Assembly: GCF_964204645.1 (NCBI RefSeq)
Contig: NC_134032.1
Span: forward strand, 9,418,275-9,482,274
Reading direction: 5' to 3'
Length of the DNA: 64,000 nt
From: Tubulanus polymorphus
Taxonomy: Eukaryota > Nemertea > Palaeonemertea > Tubulaniformes > Tubulanidae
Shown: one piece after another, positions 63,614 through 64,000 of the stretch
Position numbering within the stretch: position 1 is the first letter of the stretch
Layout of the letters: each line of letters begins with the position of its first letter
The notes under the pieces: generated by a model
Database searches by the model: none
What the model was told of the DNA's origin: nothing
Seen by the model: the letters and a program-made list of their open reading frames with translations, nothing else
Program-made: the position numbers and the translations under genes

Positions 63614-63739
63614 AAAATATCAATGATATCGACTCTAACGTGAAAATGATGTATTCATGAATAATTATCATAATAATAATATTTATTATTAATTTATTGC
63701 TGCACCACGTTAGATGATGTATGTACGTACGTACCCACG

Positions 63740-63990
63740 TTGGAAAAGATGGCCGCTGCCGGAAATCCCCCGGTGACATCATCAATTTGCCCCTATAGGC
63801 GCGTCTAGAAAGGATGGCTTCCTTCTTAAATCCCCCTATGACATCACTTATCACCGTAAAGGCAGTAACTTGAAAATAAGAGCTTCGTTTTTGAATCAAA
63901 CTGGTGTCATAGGGAGAAGGCGGCCATCTGGTAGTAAATCAAATTAAATATGTTGTCATAGGGGGATTCAATCATGCCGGTAGTCGATAT
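63740..63990. repeat. YY1/CRE-word repeat, downstream of the ORP gene
   Basis: ggaaaagatggccgctgccg, aaatcccccggtgacatcat, then gcccctataggcgcg and an inverted part (gtcatagggagaaggcggcc) at 63907-63930. It shows that the family is not restricted to introns. Confidence 0.65.
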
Positions 63991-64000
63991 CTTCTCCGTT

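Overview
The window looks like nuclear DNA of a bilaterian marine invertebrate. It has GT-AG introns, AATAAA poly(A) signals, large introns of up to about 12 kb, tRNA genes without an encoded CCA end, and introns packed with MITE-like foldbacks, tRNA-derived SINE-like elements and minisatellites. The repeat style and the divergent Fox gene would fit a spiralian (annelid, nemertean, mollusc or brachiopod), but the phylum cannot be settled from this sequence alone. No virus, plasmid, CRISPR array or bacterial operon is present. I see no intact autonomous transposon.

Layout. (1) Bases 1-1602 hold the last four coding exons of a gamma-glutamyl hydrolase (GGH) gene on the + strand, entering from the left edge. 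(2) Bases 4254-7319 hold a two-exon forkhead transcription factor, very divergent and most like the FoxN1/4 type. (3) Bases 8832-9760 hold a small single-Ig-domain type I membrane protein with its own TATA box. (4) Bases about 9760-13220 are a tandem-duplicated segment: three tRNA-Leu(UAA) genes on the - strand, a decayed second copy of the Ig gene and several foldback elements. (5) Bases 14869-62693 hold one very large gene of 23 coding exons for an oxysterol-binding-protein-related protein of the ORP1L (OSBPL1A) type: ankyrin repeats, PH domain, coiled coil, FFAT motif and complete ORD with EQVSHHPP. I traced every exon boundary. Phases are consistent from ATG to stop and give 1083 residues. 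(6) Bases 62811-64000 are downstream sequence with one coding-like segment of unknown identity and another copy of an intronic repeat.

The genes do not form a pathway. GGH acts on folate polyglutamates in the lysosome, the Fox protein in the nucleus, the Ig protein at the cell surface, and ORP1L at late endosome/ER contacts. The most distinctive points are the decayed Ig-gene/tRNA-Leu duplication, two insertions whose empty sites can be read from a neighbouring paralogous copy, a tandem repeat in the last ORP intron carrying CTCF-like cores in register, dispersed arrays whose unit holds YY1-like and CRE-like words, and a second FFAT-like motif in the ORP protein. I found no clear case of a wholly new biological system.
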